From Chloromonas sp. AAM2 (Eukaryota > Chlorophyta > Chlorophyceae > Chlamydomonadales > Chlamydomonadaceae), in assembly GCA_004335635.1 (NCBI GenBank), contig QAXH01000611.1, positions 1 to 12,806 of the forward strand: a stretch of DNA of 12,806 bases. Reading direction: 5' to 3'. Under the pieces are notes generated by a model. It did no database searches. It was not told where the DNA came from and saw only the letters and a program-made list of their open reading frames with translations. The translations under genes and the position numbers were made by a program. Of the stretch, positions 1 to 9,072 are shown piece by piece (positions within the stretch are counted from its first letter, which is position 1; each line of letters starts with the position of its first letter).

Positions 1-2
1 AC

Positions 3-743
3 TCAAGGCCTTCCGCCTGCACGGTTTGTGAGTTGCTGGAGGGCTGGGACCAGCGAGCAGCCAAGGCCGCAGAGCATTGGCTGCAGGCAGGGGCTGAGCT
101 CCGCCTGAGAGCTGGGCAGCACAAGGTTGTTGTCGCCAACCTTAGGCACGCAGCCGAGGCAAATCCTGCATGTTCAAGCCCAGGCCGAGGCCAGGCGCCA
201 CGCGTGACAGCCCGGCAGCTGGTGACATGGAACAGCTGTCCAGACGCATGCAGGCCCTGCACGTAAGTTCACGCCATCGCCCTCACCACCACCCAGGCAC
301 TTTTGCCGACACTCGATTTTGAACTGAGAACAAGTGACACAACAGCAGTGCGATATAAAGTGGCAAAAAAGGGCAACAAGGAGTGCTGGGTGAAGCGCAA
401 AGGTTGGGTCGAGGCGGATCTCGGACCGGATCCACTCGTGATTAGATCCACGATAAAAGAAGTTTGCTAGTTCTGCGCTGAAAACTACAGGCGTAGCTGT
501 GAAATTGATGTAGCGGGTGCTGCTTGGCTCCAAGCCCTCCCAAGGCTGCAGAAGGTCAGCAAAAGAATACTGGAAGAGCTCATGTAGTTTCCCTTGCTCT
601 GATCATCACGGTGCCAGTTCATTACAACGCTTGATATGTCGATGCCAGCGGCGCCCTTTGAATTAAAAAGAAGAAGGCTGTTGACAGACGAAGCTAACAA
701 ACGACTGGCAGGAGGTGGTGGCGAGGCGCGCATTTGCACATGA
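3..743 (+). CDS. 3' part of an unidentified coiled-coil-like gene
   Basis: I do not recognise the family. Frame 3 is open from base 3 to 266 and encodes an Ala/Glu/Arg/Leu-rich helical stretch (for example KAAEHWLQAGAELRLRAGQ). Just upstream of a consensus donor (CAC|GTAAGT, intron from 263) a different frame reads MEQLSRRMQALH and ends exactly in phase 0. An acceptor (CCAG at 614-617) opens a phase-0 exon at 618 that reads LKRRRLLTDEANKRLAGG and ends ARICT-stop at 741-743. The terminal exon and its intron are the better part of the model. Within 33-262 the helical reading hops through three frames, so there may be indels, a missed intron, or a decayed gene. The 5' end lies outside the window. 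The gene points toward the RING gene, with convergent 3' ends. Confidence 0.35.
455..477 (+). repeat. Dispersed relative of the 11154-11176 segment
   Basis: A 23-nt block starting AAAAGAAGTTTGC matches the block at 11154-11176 at 21 of 23 positions, on the same strand about 10.7 kb away. The distal copy runs into the first 39-nt repeat unit; this copy resembles only the start of that unit (AGTTCTG) and lacks the CTGGAACC half. It lies in the proposed intron of the first gene. Confidence 0.4.
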
Positions 744-1313
744 ATTCAAAGAGCCCCGTCTGCTCTTGGCTCGATAGGACGGACAACATTTCAGGATCAA
801 TGATGAGAAACGAAAAGTGATCTGACACTGACAACCGCTGTTAGTGCTCCTTCTGCTCCTGATCTGCTATAATCGAACTTCTCTTGTTCTCAGACTAAGC
901 GCAAACAGAATTCACCTGTGCAGGGTTTTCGGACCTGCGGCCCTCCTCGCCACCCCGGCCTGCTCAACCTCGCTCGCTTGCACATTAATAACATGATGAC
1001 AGCTCCGGTTTTGGCTCCCATTCTCTGGGGTGTGGTGCACAGGTCATCATGACCACCAGATGTCCACCACTAATGACATGGTAGCCAACAGAGATACACG
1101 CACTTGCTGACTGAAACCCTGAGAGTGGCTTGAGTTGACGGATTTCAGACCGTGTGGACTTCATGCGTGTCAGATCGGCAGACGTACAAGCTGTGTGCTG
1201 TTGCGTGCACTCACTGACTGGCCACAAGCTCCGCCATCCGCGACGTGGTTTCCTCTTCTGCCACTGCACTGGCCTACCCTGACAACGAAAACAAGAAGCG
1301 CGAGGCACGTACT

Positions 1314-1338
1314 TTGCCAACACGGCTTGCCAACACGG
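1314..1338. repeat. Short direct repeat, 12 bp twice
   Basis: TTGCCAACACGG occurs at 1314-1325 and again at 1327-1338, separated by a single C. This is a local duplication in non-coding DNA with no visible function. Confidence 0.7.
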
Positions 1339-1671
1339 ACGAGTTTGTATTAGAGCGGCTTCCTGTCAACTGTGCGACTGTTGACATGTTTTCAGGCCCC
1401 GTTTGGGGTCTAACGAGGTATGCGGTCAGGATAGCACCTCGAGGGGTTGGCCACCACCACTACTATCCTGGTGTGTCGCAATCCCCTTCACATGTAGGTT
1501 GGACGGGTTGGAATCCCTCCCCTCTTGTGATGAAAGTGTCTCTGTCTTGAGGAGACGTACCTGTGAGCACTTCTGACACGAGGCGCCGCAAGCCAGGGCG
1601 TTCCGGACCTGCTGAGTACTGCCTCAGCAGCTGGCACACCATCTATGTCTGCGCTTACCAGCCCGTACGAT

Positions 1672-1683
1672 TACTTGCAAGTA
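1672..1683. repeat. 12-bp perfect palindrome TACTTGCAAGTA
   Basis: A perfect palindrome with the same core as the inverted repeat at 5260-5302 and the palindrome at 12218-12231. It lies in the convergent intergenic region. Confidence 0.6.
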
Positions 1684-2094
1684 GCCGGCAGCAGTCTCGG
1701 ACAATACCGCAGCAAGCAATGAATCGCAAAGTCAACCAGGAAGCAACATTAAAAACGGGTGAACACAGGCACAGCAGAAGGTTCTGCATATCGTTGTATG
1801 CGCCCCAGATTACCACCAAACCCAATCAGTCTGGTACAGTCGTGCGACTTCAGCAACAGGCGATTTGTCCTGCCATCGCCTAGATGAACATGCAGAACTG
1901 CGGCTACTCATCCTTGCTAGCACATGGTGCACGCCAAGCTCTGATACGGTTTCTTCTGTGCCTGGCATGTCAAGCACTCGATGGCTTGAACGCGTCCTGC
2001 ATGCAAGATGTGGCCCCCCAGGCAGGATTGCAAGAGGGCGGCATGCAGCCACGATTGATGGACAATCCTACATAGTGTCTCATGGTACCAAGGT

Positions 2095-4973
2095 TCACTG
2101 AACGTCCAGCACCAGATCAACAGGCGTGCGGCACACAGGACACTCGCCAGTGGAACCAGGGGTCAGCTGATTGACCACGTGATCAGCGCAACCACGGCAA
2201 AGAATAGTGTGTCCACATGGAATAAGGATTGTATTGGACATGTGGTGCATGCAGACGACGCACTTGCTCTCATCATCGTCTCCAGCCGTGCCTGTTGCCC
2301 ATTCTGCAGTCTGCTGCGAGTAAAGCGCACTAAGTGCACTCAGCTTGGAGGCAGGAGCTGGGCCACTCATGAAGCTGCTGCTGCTGAAGAAGCTGTTCAC
2401 GTTGTTGTCATAAGGCACTGGAGCAGGACAAAGCGGTGGTGCAGCCGTGTGAAACGATGCCGTAGGGACGCCATTGGCATGAGCAATTGGAACAAACACC
2501 TCGTCCAGGGAATCAGGCAGCTGAGAGGTAAGGGCAGGTGCAGGCGCATCAATGGTGGGACGGGGCGGTGGAGCAACGGCAGCAGAACGGGGCGGCACAA
2601 CCGCTGCCGGCGCTGGCAGAGGCACAGGCGCAGCGGCAGGGACAGGAGCATCACTGAAGTCTCCATTCTCAGCCACCACCACTGCACTGGCGTAGTATGG
2701 AGCGTTGGCGTTCTGACGCTTGTTGGCTGCTGTTGCCTGCCCAGATGGTGGTGGTGCGGCTGGACCTGCAGGTGCGACTGCAAACCCAGGCTGGGAGGCA
2801 CGAGGAGGAGGAGCAGGAGCAGGAGCCCGGCCTGCCGCTACGGCTGCAGCTGCAGATGTGGCAGGTGGTGATGGCGCAGGCCCGAGAGGTGGAAACTCGG
2901 CAGTTCCAGGCTTGGGCTGTGACTCTGCTGCAAGGCGTGAAGCCAGACTGCCTGAAGCAGCCCACGCGGACCCCTTGGCTAGCGGAGGCGGGGCAGCTGT
3001 GGGGTTGATGGGGACAATAGTGGGGGGTGGTTGTGCGGCTGCTGCAGGCTCTGGCAGACCACTGCTGTGGCCGTCTCGAGGAGCATTGGGGGGATGGCCT
3101 GCACTGGCCACCTGGCCTGAAAACATACGCAAAGGCGCTCTAGGTTGCTTCTTCATGTGCTCTGCAGAAAGGTCTGTGGTTTCCAGGAGCACCTTCATGC
3201 CCTCTAAAACCTCGGCCCCGCGGGTGCGGTCAGCGGCGCTCCTGTGTTTTATAATCATGTTGTCGCTGAAGGATTGTGAAGGGTTGCCCACAATGTTGAC
3301 TTGCCAGTTGTCTGGATCCTTGACATCTCCTTTCACAGTCAGCTGCACGTGCAAGGCAACGCGTAGTCTTGGAAGCAGGGGCAACCAGACCACACCGCAA
3401 ATGACTGAACGTGCAGCCACCGACTTGACCCGCTGCATGGACGTGCTGAACTGGCTAACGGATGCATGCTTGCATGCAACCTGGCCATGCATTTCGCATA
3501 GACGGGACCATTTTCCGAAGGACAATAATGCTACGTGCATGGTGGTACCACCATGTGCGCAGGTGACCACATCACAACGAATCAATGGCTGACAGTGCGA
3601 TCTAGAAATATATAAGCATGAGAAATCCACAGTATTTAACGACCGCAGATGCGCTTGCAAGACAGTCGCCATGCTACAAGTCACCATGCTACAACACCAT
3701 AAAATTGTGTACAGGCAAGTTCAATCCGAGCTCACCTTCATGTCTATGAACTGGAGAGCATCGTTTATGGAGCACAAAGTCGTGTAGGTGAAGTAATTGT
3801 TGGTGAACAGCTGTACGTCCCCGTCTTTGGTGATCTGCAAACAACCAAGGCAAGCGGTAAGCAAATAGTCCTTTTGACACTACAGTGGGCGCTTGAAATC
3901 CAAGCACGTGTGCCTGTGCATGCTGTTCTTATTTTGGGATGGGAACTGTGCCTCCAGAAAATGGGCTTACTGAGAATTGTCAAGGACTGCTGGTGCGAAC
4001 TCCAATTCCCCTGTAAGCAACTGGATGGTCCTGTTGATGCTACAGTAAGATCTAAGACAGTAAGCAGCGGTAAGCAATTACCAGTAACCGGTAATCAGTT
4101 TTAGGCAAGCCTATGGGTCTGTGCATGGAGTTCCGACTGCCAGCCTCAAACGCCATGCACGACACGTGGTGCCTATGACACATGCTGCCCACGCAGAGAG
4201 TCCCTTCAAACGGTTGTGTTGCTGGTCTGTTGATGGCATGCGCACCGTGACGACATTTGTTTTGTGGAACTTGAGTATAACGTTGCCAGTCAAAGCATCT
4301 TTGTAACACTTCTGAAAAGCCCTGCAGGGTCAGGTCAGCAAATTGTCGAGTCACAGCATCACCAAGTGCTGCACATAGAAGCTGGCAGCTGATCAGTAAG
4401 GCTGACTTGAGCACACGTGAGTACTAAACGGAATTGAAGACAGCCTGTCCGTTGTGGCCTGCTCAAGGAGGTTGTAGGCATGAGATAACCATCATGCCAT
4501 GGCTGCAGCCCGAGCAGCCAGACTTGCGCGTACCTATAATAGTCTTCTGTTACAGGCTTGCCAGTGTCATCATGGGTGTTCAGACGTGGGGACGGGATGG
4601 GCGGACCTCTGGGGTACTGTTGGTGATGGATGGGTGCAGGGCGGGTGTCGTCCGGGGAAGTCCGACTGACAGGACCTAGGGTCGGCATTGCGTTACATAA
4701 CAAAGTCATTGAGAAGCGTCCGATGCTCAGGGTGGCGCCCAAGATTAGACGGAGTTGAACTTGGTGCGAACGACCTTTTCGCGTGCGAGTCTTGGCTGTC
4801 TGAGCCGGCCTACCTGCTGGTGCTGCAGCGGCTGGACGTGCTTTGGTCTGAGCTGGGGCGGCGGGCTGGGGCTTGTTCCTGCTCCGTCTTGTCGCGACTG
4901 TATCCCATTGCTCCTCCTCTTGATTATCTCCGTCATCACTGCCAAGGTCCGCAAGGACAGTATAAGACGGCAT
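2095..4973 (-). CDS. RING-finger protein, probable E3 ubiquitin ligase (four exons)
   Basis: Model, in transcript order: exon 1 4973-4775, exon 2 4298-4246 (or starting 4311), exon 3 3834-3736, exon 4 3342-2095; about 532-536 aa. The protein starts MPSYTVLADLGSDDGD, followed by an acidic patch and a basic Ala/Pro/Lys tail. Exons 2-4 form a small domain across the junctions (ALTGNVILKFHKTNVVT, then ITKDGDVQLFTN, then LTVKGDVKDPDNWQV). A long Pro/Ala linker includes an AEFPPLG motif. The last 55 residues are a C3HC4 RING: CVVC, PCGH, TILCRGC, ECPVC, which binds two zinc ions and recruits an E2. Exons 3 and 4 join in phase 0 with good sites (GCAG|ATC, AAG|GTGAGC). The exon 1/2 junction is the weak point: donor AAAAG|GTCG fits acceptor 4298 in phase, while the stronger acceptor at 4311 does not. 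Substrate unknown; the position of the RING at the C-terminus resembles RNA-linked and IAP-like ligases (inference). Confidence 0.8.
4069..4094. repeat. Nested inverted repeat GGTAA / TTACC / GGTAA
   Basis: GGTAA at 4069-4073, TTACC at 4078-4082 and GGTAA at 4090-4094 can pair in either of two alternative small hairpins. The site lies in the second intron of the minus-strand RING gene. No function can be assigned. Confidence 0.4.
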
Positions 4974-5626
4974 GCTGATATGTTACTGCTCACCTGCTGC
5001 TCGTTTGCAGCTTTTCAAGAATGAGGCACTCAGGGTCATTCAAATCGCCGAGGCTTCCATGAAGGCAGTTACGGGTTTAGACGTTATCTGCGAGTGTGAG
5101 ACCAATCTTGTCGCTTGCTCTTGACAACTGCCGTGGATAAAGACCACTACACGCTTGCATGCTCACTGGGATGGATGCATGGATCTCTTGACACAACATG
5201 GGATGTACAGCCTGTGATGTGCTGCCTACAGCTGCCTGATGGCATTGCCCTGGCTTTCATTGCAAGTAACACTAGCAACACCATATAGCGAGCTACTTGC
5301 AAACGTCATCAAAAGTAACAAGGCCACCGTGATCTAGCCATTCATGCATGTACAGCCCAGGCTACCAGGATGGAGCACGGCACGTCCTGGCATGCGGTGG
5401 ACTCGACACCGTACTGTCAGACTGGTGGGTCTAAAACATGCATGGCAGCCCAACCAGAAGGACATCCGTGGCAAAACAATTGCCCCATGCCTGGCAGCCT
5501 TGCCGTCATCTTAGATGTGTGGCACACCTGTATGGAGCCGTGCCTGTGCCCTGAACTGTTTGTCACATGCCGCAGCTGTAACTCACAGTCTGTTGCTAAT
5601 TACATGCCTTGATGGCTGCATGACCC
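4974..5626. promoter_or_regulatory. Divergent upstream region of the RING and RsmE genes
   Basis: About 650 bp separates the RING start codon (minus, 4973) from the first supported RsmE codon (plus, 5627). Promoters and 5' untranslated regions of both should lie here, but I see no clear TATA box or repeated element apart from the inverted repeat at 5260-5302. A plus-strand ATG in MHGSPTRRTSVAKQLPHAW (from about 5440) has the basic, Ser/Ala look of an organelle presequence and could be a missed first RsmE exon, but no donor joins it convincingly. Confidence 0.45.
5260..5302. repeat. Inverted repeat, 9-bp perfect arms, 25-bp spacer
   Basis: TTGCAAGTA at 5260-5268 is the exact reverse complement of TACTTGCAA at 5294-5302. 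The arms share the core of the palindromes at 1672 and 12218. It could be a binding site, a hairpin or the ends of a tiny mobile-element remnant; no target-site duplication was recognised. Confidence 0.5.
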
Positions 5627-8325
5627 ATGCAGGACGTCTGCGCTCGCAATCGTCTCCTATTTAAGGCTTCCGAGCTGCAAGATGCCGGCAACATGCATGC
5701 CGGCAACCGCGTGTCGCTACCAGCACACGACTCCCGGACTATTCACATCCGGACTGTTTTGAAATCCGAGCTTGGAGACTGTATCAGGGTGGGTGGTGAA
5801 CCTGCTAGTCACCTGCAAGCAACATCTTGACGGATCAGCTTTCGTCAGTTTCCAGGGCATGTCACATGGAGCGACATGTCCACCAAGGACTGTATTCTTC
5901 TGTAAGGGGAAGGCACGGCTCACTTGCGCTGCTTAGGGTGGGTAGTCGAGCACTTATGGTTTACACAGGCACTGCGCTCTAGCACATGACATCTGCATTA
6001 AGCCATCTAAACTCAAGCTATGGTCGCACACAAGGCATAGTTACTTAGTCACAAGCTAGTGCAGGTAACACATGAGTCGTGGTCGCGGTCGTGTTAGTCG
6101 CCCCACGTGTGTTTGTCGCTTCATGTGCACTGTAGGTGGGTGTGGTGGGCGGATGTTGTGCAGAAGCCCAGCTGACGCATATTAATGCCGCTGGTGACCT
6201 GGAACTCACGATCTCCAGGTGAACACCACACAGAGTTTACACGATCATGCGATATGTGCGCCTCGGCTGTACTTAAGCTTACGGCTTTTGTGTAGTTCGA
6301 TTCTTGCGTTCAATACAGGGCATGGCCAAGTACTAAGTCTACCAAGAGCATGAGACAGACAGCCAGGTATCAACAAATCACTCATGACTCCGTACGCATA
6401 TGTACCTGAAGGCATTGGTCATCCCAACACAGGCTGTCAAGAAACCAAAGCATCAAGATCATGCGCACACTCTGCAGGCTTGATAGGTGCTGTGTTGTGT
6501 TCCGCTGCATGCAGGGTCCAACCATCGCTGCCCAGTCCCCGTGTGGACCTACTACTGGCCCTGCCCCGGCCAAAGGCCCTCAAGAGGTAGGCTGCACGCC
6601 CACGCTGAGCTGGCCGGTACCAGGTGTACATGGCTGGTGAAATGGGAATGCATTCTCAGGCGGCTGCAACGACTACGTTGATTGAATCTAGCCCATCCCT
6701 GCGGTCCCAGACCGCTTTCAGTCAGACGCGGGCTACCTTGAACCAGAGGTTGTACACACACTGTCATCATCATTGGAAAGATGCAGATGCACTATCGTGC
6801 TGATGCTGTTCAGTAAACAGCGTTGCACCTAGCAATCCACATATCCATCCATGCATCCTATTCAAGGCATCTAATTGCCTGCCATGTCAGCCTCAATCAG
6901 TCTCGTGCTTCATCAACCTGCTGCGTGTTCTTGTCTGGCAGGCTGTGGCCTGTGCTGGGTGAGCTGGGCATAGGCTGTGTTGTGCTGACGGGTGCGGCGC
7001 GCGTGGAGAAGACGTTCTTTGCAGCGGGGGCAGCTCTGGAACCACATCAGGTGAACAGCATGGCATAAGCACTACACAAGAACCTGTCTGGGTGTGGGGT
7101 CTGTCTGCATAGTCGAATGCAAACCTTAGCGGGTGGGGGGCACAAATGTGAGATATGTCAGTGTGTCGTCAATATGTAAATGTTCTGCTGTGGGCATTGA
7201 CGTTCACATGGCAATAACTCCTGCTTCAGCGTTGTTTTTTCTGCGCGATGTCTGCGTGTGAATCGTAGCGTGTGAATCATCTTGCTGCGACCTGTCAATC
7301 CTTACATCACTTACAACACTTGGTGGTGTGGTAGTGGCATGGCGGCCTTTTTGCATCCTTGGCCCCGAACCTGGACGGAAAAATACTCTGTTGTGAACAG
7401 CCCTACTGCTGCACGTAGCACGCAGCAAATACAATTGGAATGTAAGTGGGCGTCTACCTTCATCTTTCTCATTGGGAACAGTAACCGCTTGCCTTGAGCT
7501 GTTTATGCACATCTTCTGCACCTAGGCATGCAGTGCTTATTTTGACGTGATCATGGTATGTCAGTCCGCCTTGTCATGCATGACATGATGTGCACCCGCG
7601 TGCCTGTCATTTCCTTGCAGATACTCGCTGGTCTGGTGAAGGGGCTGGAGCAAGCAGGCGACACTCAGCTACCAGACGTGGTTCTATCACGCACTCTCAA
7701 GGGGGCACTGCAGCACATGGACCAGCGACAGAGCAGGCGGACGGTCATTGGTGTGGCACATGCAGCCTCATCAGCTGATTGGAAAGCCTCATCAGCTCAC
7801 AGGACAGCTGGGTGTGCCGGTGGAAAGCCTGTCGATGCCAGTGGGCGGGATGGCTTGCCCTGGGGTGTCAGTTACCTGGTGGGCAGTTGGGGTGCACATC
7901 AACAGGAGGATTTGACGAAAACAAAATTCGCAGATGACGTGCAGGCGTATGAGATGGGTGGTGTGCTCAAGCTTGTGGGCCATCCCTATGCAGAGGCACC
8001 ATTGCTTGAGGTGCTGCAGCAGCATTTGTATCAAGCTAGGCCTAATCCGAAGAGCGTGAACGAATTTGATGCTGCTGGTTATAAGCAGTCAACGCCAGGG
8101 TGTAGTGGTAGTAGTGTTGAAAATGGGACAGATCGTGTGGTGGTGGCTGTGGGCCCTGAAGGTGGTTGGTGGGAGGATGAACTTCAGTTGCTGGTGTCAC
8201 ATGGGTTCATGCCAGTGGGTTTGGGCCCACGTGTGTTGACTACCACCACTGCTTTAGTCAGCATGGTAGGATGTGCGCAACAGGCACTGCTGCTGTCACC
8301 TCAAGGTACAGGAGCAAAGGGTTAA
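5627..8325 (+). CDS. RsmE-family 16S rRNA (uracil-1498 N3) methyltransferase, five exons
   Basis: Exons: 5627-5788, 6136-6218, 6515-6586, 6942-7050, 7621-8325; 376 aa, all junctions in phase with GT...AG. RsmE methylates N3 of U1498 of small-subunit rRNA using SAM. The N-terminal PUA-like part reads NRLLFKASELQ, then HIRTVLKSELGDCIRVG across the exon 1/2 junction. The SPOUT part begins RVDLLLALPRPKALKRLWP and continues to LEQAGDTQLPDV (about 152-161), LKLVGHP (258-264), the SAM-binding loop VAVGPEGGW (about 317-325) and the knot signature LGPRVLTTTTALVSM (343-357). About 80 extra residues (177-255, Ala/Ser/Gly-rich) sit before LKLVGHP, where relatives are shorter. ATG 5627 is the first in frame after a stop at 5621, but CCATGCAG there could be an acceptor, so an upstream presequence exon is possible. 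By target, the protein should act in plastid or mitochondrion (inference). Confidence 0.9.
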
Positions 8326-8525
8326 GCGTACCTGAACATCTGGTACGGCGTCGAGTGATAATAAAAGTTGCTGTGCTCGTGGCTGGAGTAGGATGTGAAT
8401 CTGGGGTAGCGCATATGTGGCTTGATCGAGTGGCCCCATCAGGCTTGAGCACTTCCATGAGACATGCCCATCGTGCTGTCGATGAAAAAGAACTGTGTCT
8501 AAACCGCAGCACAGCAGTAGGCACT

Positions 8526-9072
8526 TCATGGGACATGCACATGCCTATGACTCGTTGTCTGGCGATGGGATATATGTAGGGTCTGAATTGTGGGCTTTTG
8601 CTGTCTGTTGTAGCCGGACTTCCAGTCAGTGATGGTCACCAGACGCCAGCTGTCATGGAATCCATTCAAAGCTGACCCATCGCCAACTCCTGTATTGGGC
8701 ACCACAAGGAGCAGGCGATACGGCACATGCTGTGTAGTGACCTGGAAGTCGTCTATCAACTCGGGATGAGCAGAAGAAGCCGTTGACAAAAGCTCAACCG
8801 CTCTATCCGTCAGCAGCATTCTCTTTTGGGGGCCAGAAGCACCACGGAGTGTGCACATCTTAAAGATTGCAACTGTGATTGATCAATACTGACCATAATG
8901 TCATTGCGTGGACCCAGTCAGGCATACGCTCGTACCTCGCGTTCCAGCCAACAACCGGCCACCCAAAGACCCACGCGCGCCAGCCTTCAGCGCAAGCACA
9001 ATTGGTCACCTGATCACCTGCCGCAAGATGTAGCTCAATGGCAAGCCATGCGGCTTCATCGCATGATGGCTC
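8526..9072 (-). CDS. Tentative antisense two-exon ORF, family unknown
   Basis: On the minus strand, 8872-8526 is open with protein-like composition (CTLRGASGPQKRMLLTDRAV, later PYRLLLVVPNTGVGDGSAL), stopping at 8526-8528. A phase-1 junction (donor GGCAG|GTGATC after 9018, acceptor ATCACAG before 8872) would join it to 9072-9018, reading [19 protein letters not shown] know no matching family. Evidence against: it lies between two plus-strand genes, its first exon overlaps the proposed first exon of the EMAPII-domain gene, and plus-strand frames here also look partly coding. It may be an antisense shadow, or a gene nested in a 5' intron if that gene starts further upstream. Confidence 0.3.

Larger units (their letters stand above)
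744..2094. other. Convergent intergenic region, no convincing gene
   Basis: About 1.35 kb lies between the stop of the plus-strand gene at 743 and the stop of the minus-strand RING gene at 2095. Both 3' untranslated regions must lie here. The most exon-like stretch is 1149-1282 on the plus strand: a good acceptor (GATTTCAG) followed by a frame reading RVDFMRVRSADVQAV and ending in TGA at 1280-1282. No partner exon fits it securely. The longer open frames on both strands here have no recognisable domain and look like chance. Confidence 0.4.

Noticed and set aside
2806..2830. GGAGCA/GGAGGA microsatellite-like run
   Set aside because: It is simply the codon-level repeat of the Pro/Ala linker in the RING protein.
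2179..2871. Long plus-strand open frame of 230 codons
   Set aside because: It is antisense to the Pro/Ala-rich part of the RING exon; its Trp/Cys/Arg-rich composition is what the complement of such codons gives.
2720..3592. Plus-strand open frame of 290 codons
   Set aside because: Also antisense to the RING exon, with no domain and no splice sites; GC-rich codons on the other strand keep it open.
3343..3687. Starting the RING protein at the ATG near 3687
   Set aside because: The stretch upstream of 3342 is not domain-like, and an acceptor at 3342 joins in phase to a clear upstream exon.
4359..4973. Reading exon 1 of the RING gene straight through as a 204-aa protein
   Set aside because: Sequence after residue 66 loses protein character, a donor lies exactly there, and the real continuation is found in exons 2-4.
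7204..7521. Open frames on both strands between 7204 and 7521
   Set aside because: They lie in the fourth RsmE intron, which is bounded by in-phase splice sites; neither has a recognisable motif.
8271..8579. 102-codon plus-strand frame overlapping the RsmE 3' end
   Set aside because: It overlaps the conserved RsmE C-terminus in another frame, and its own sequence shows no family signature.
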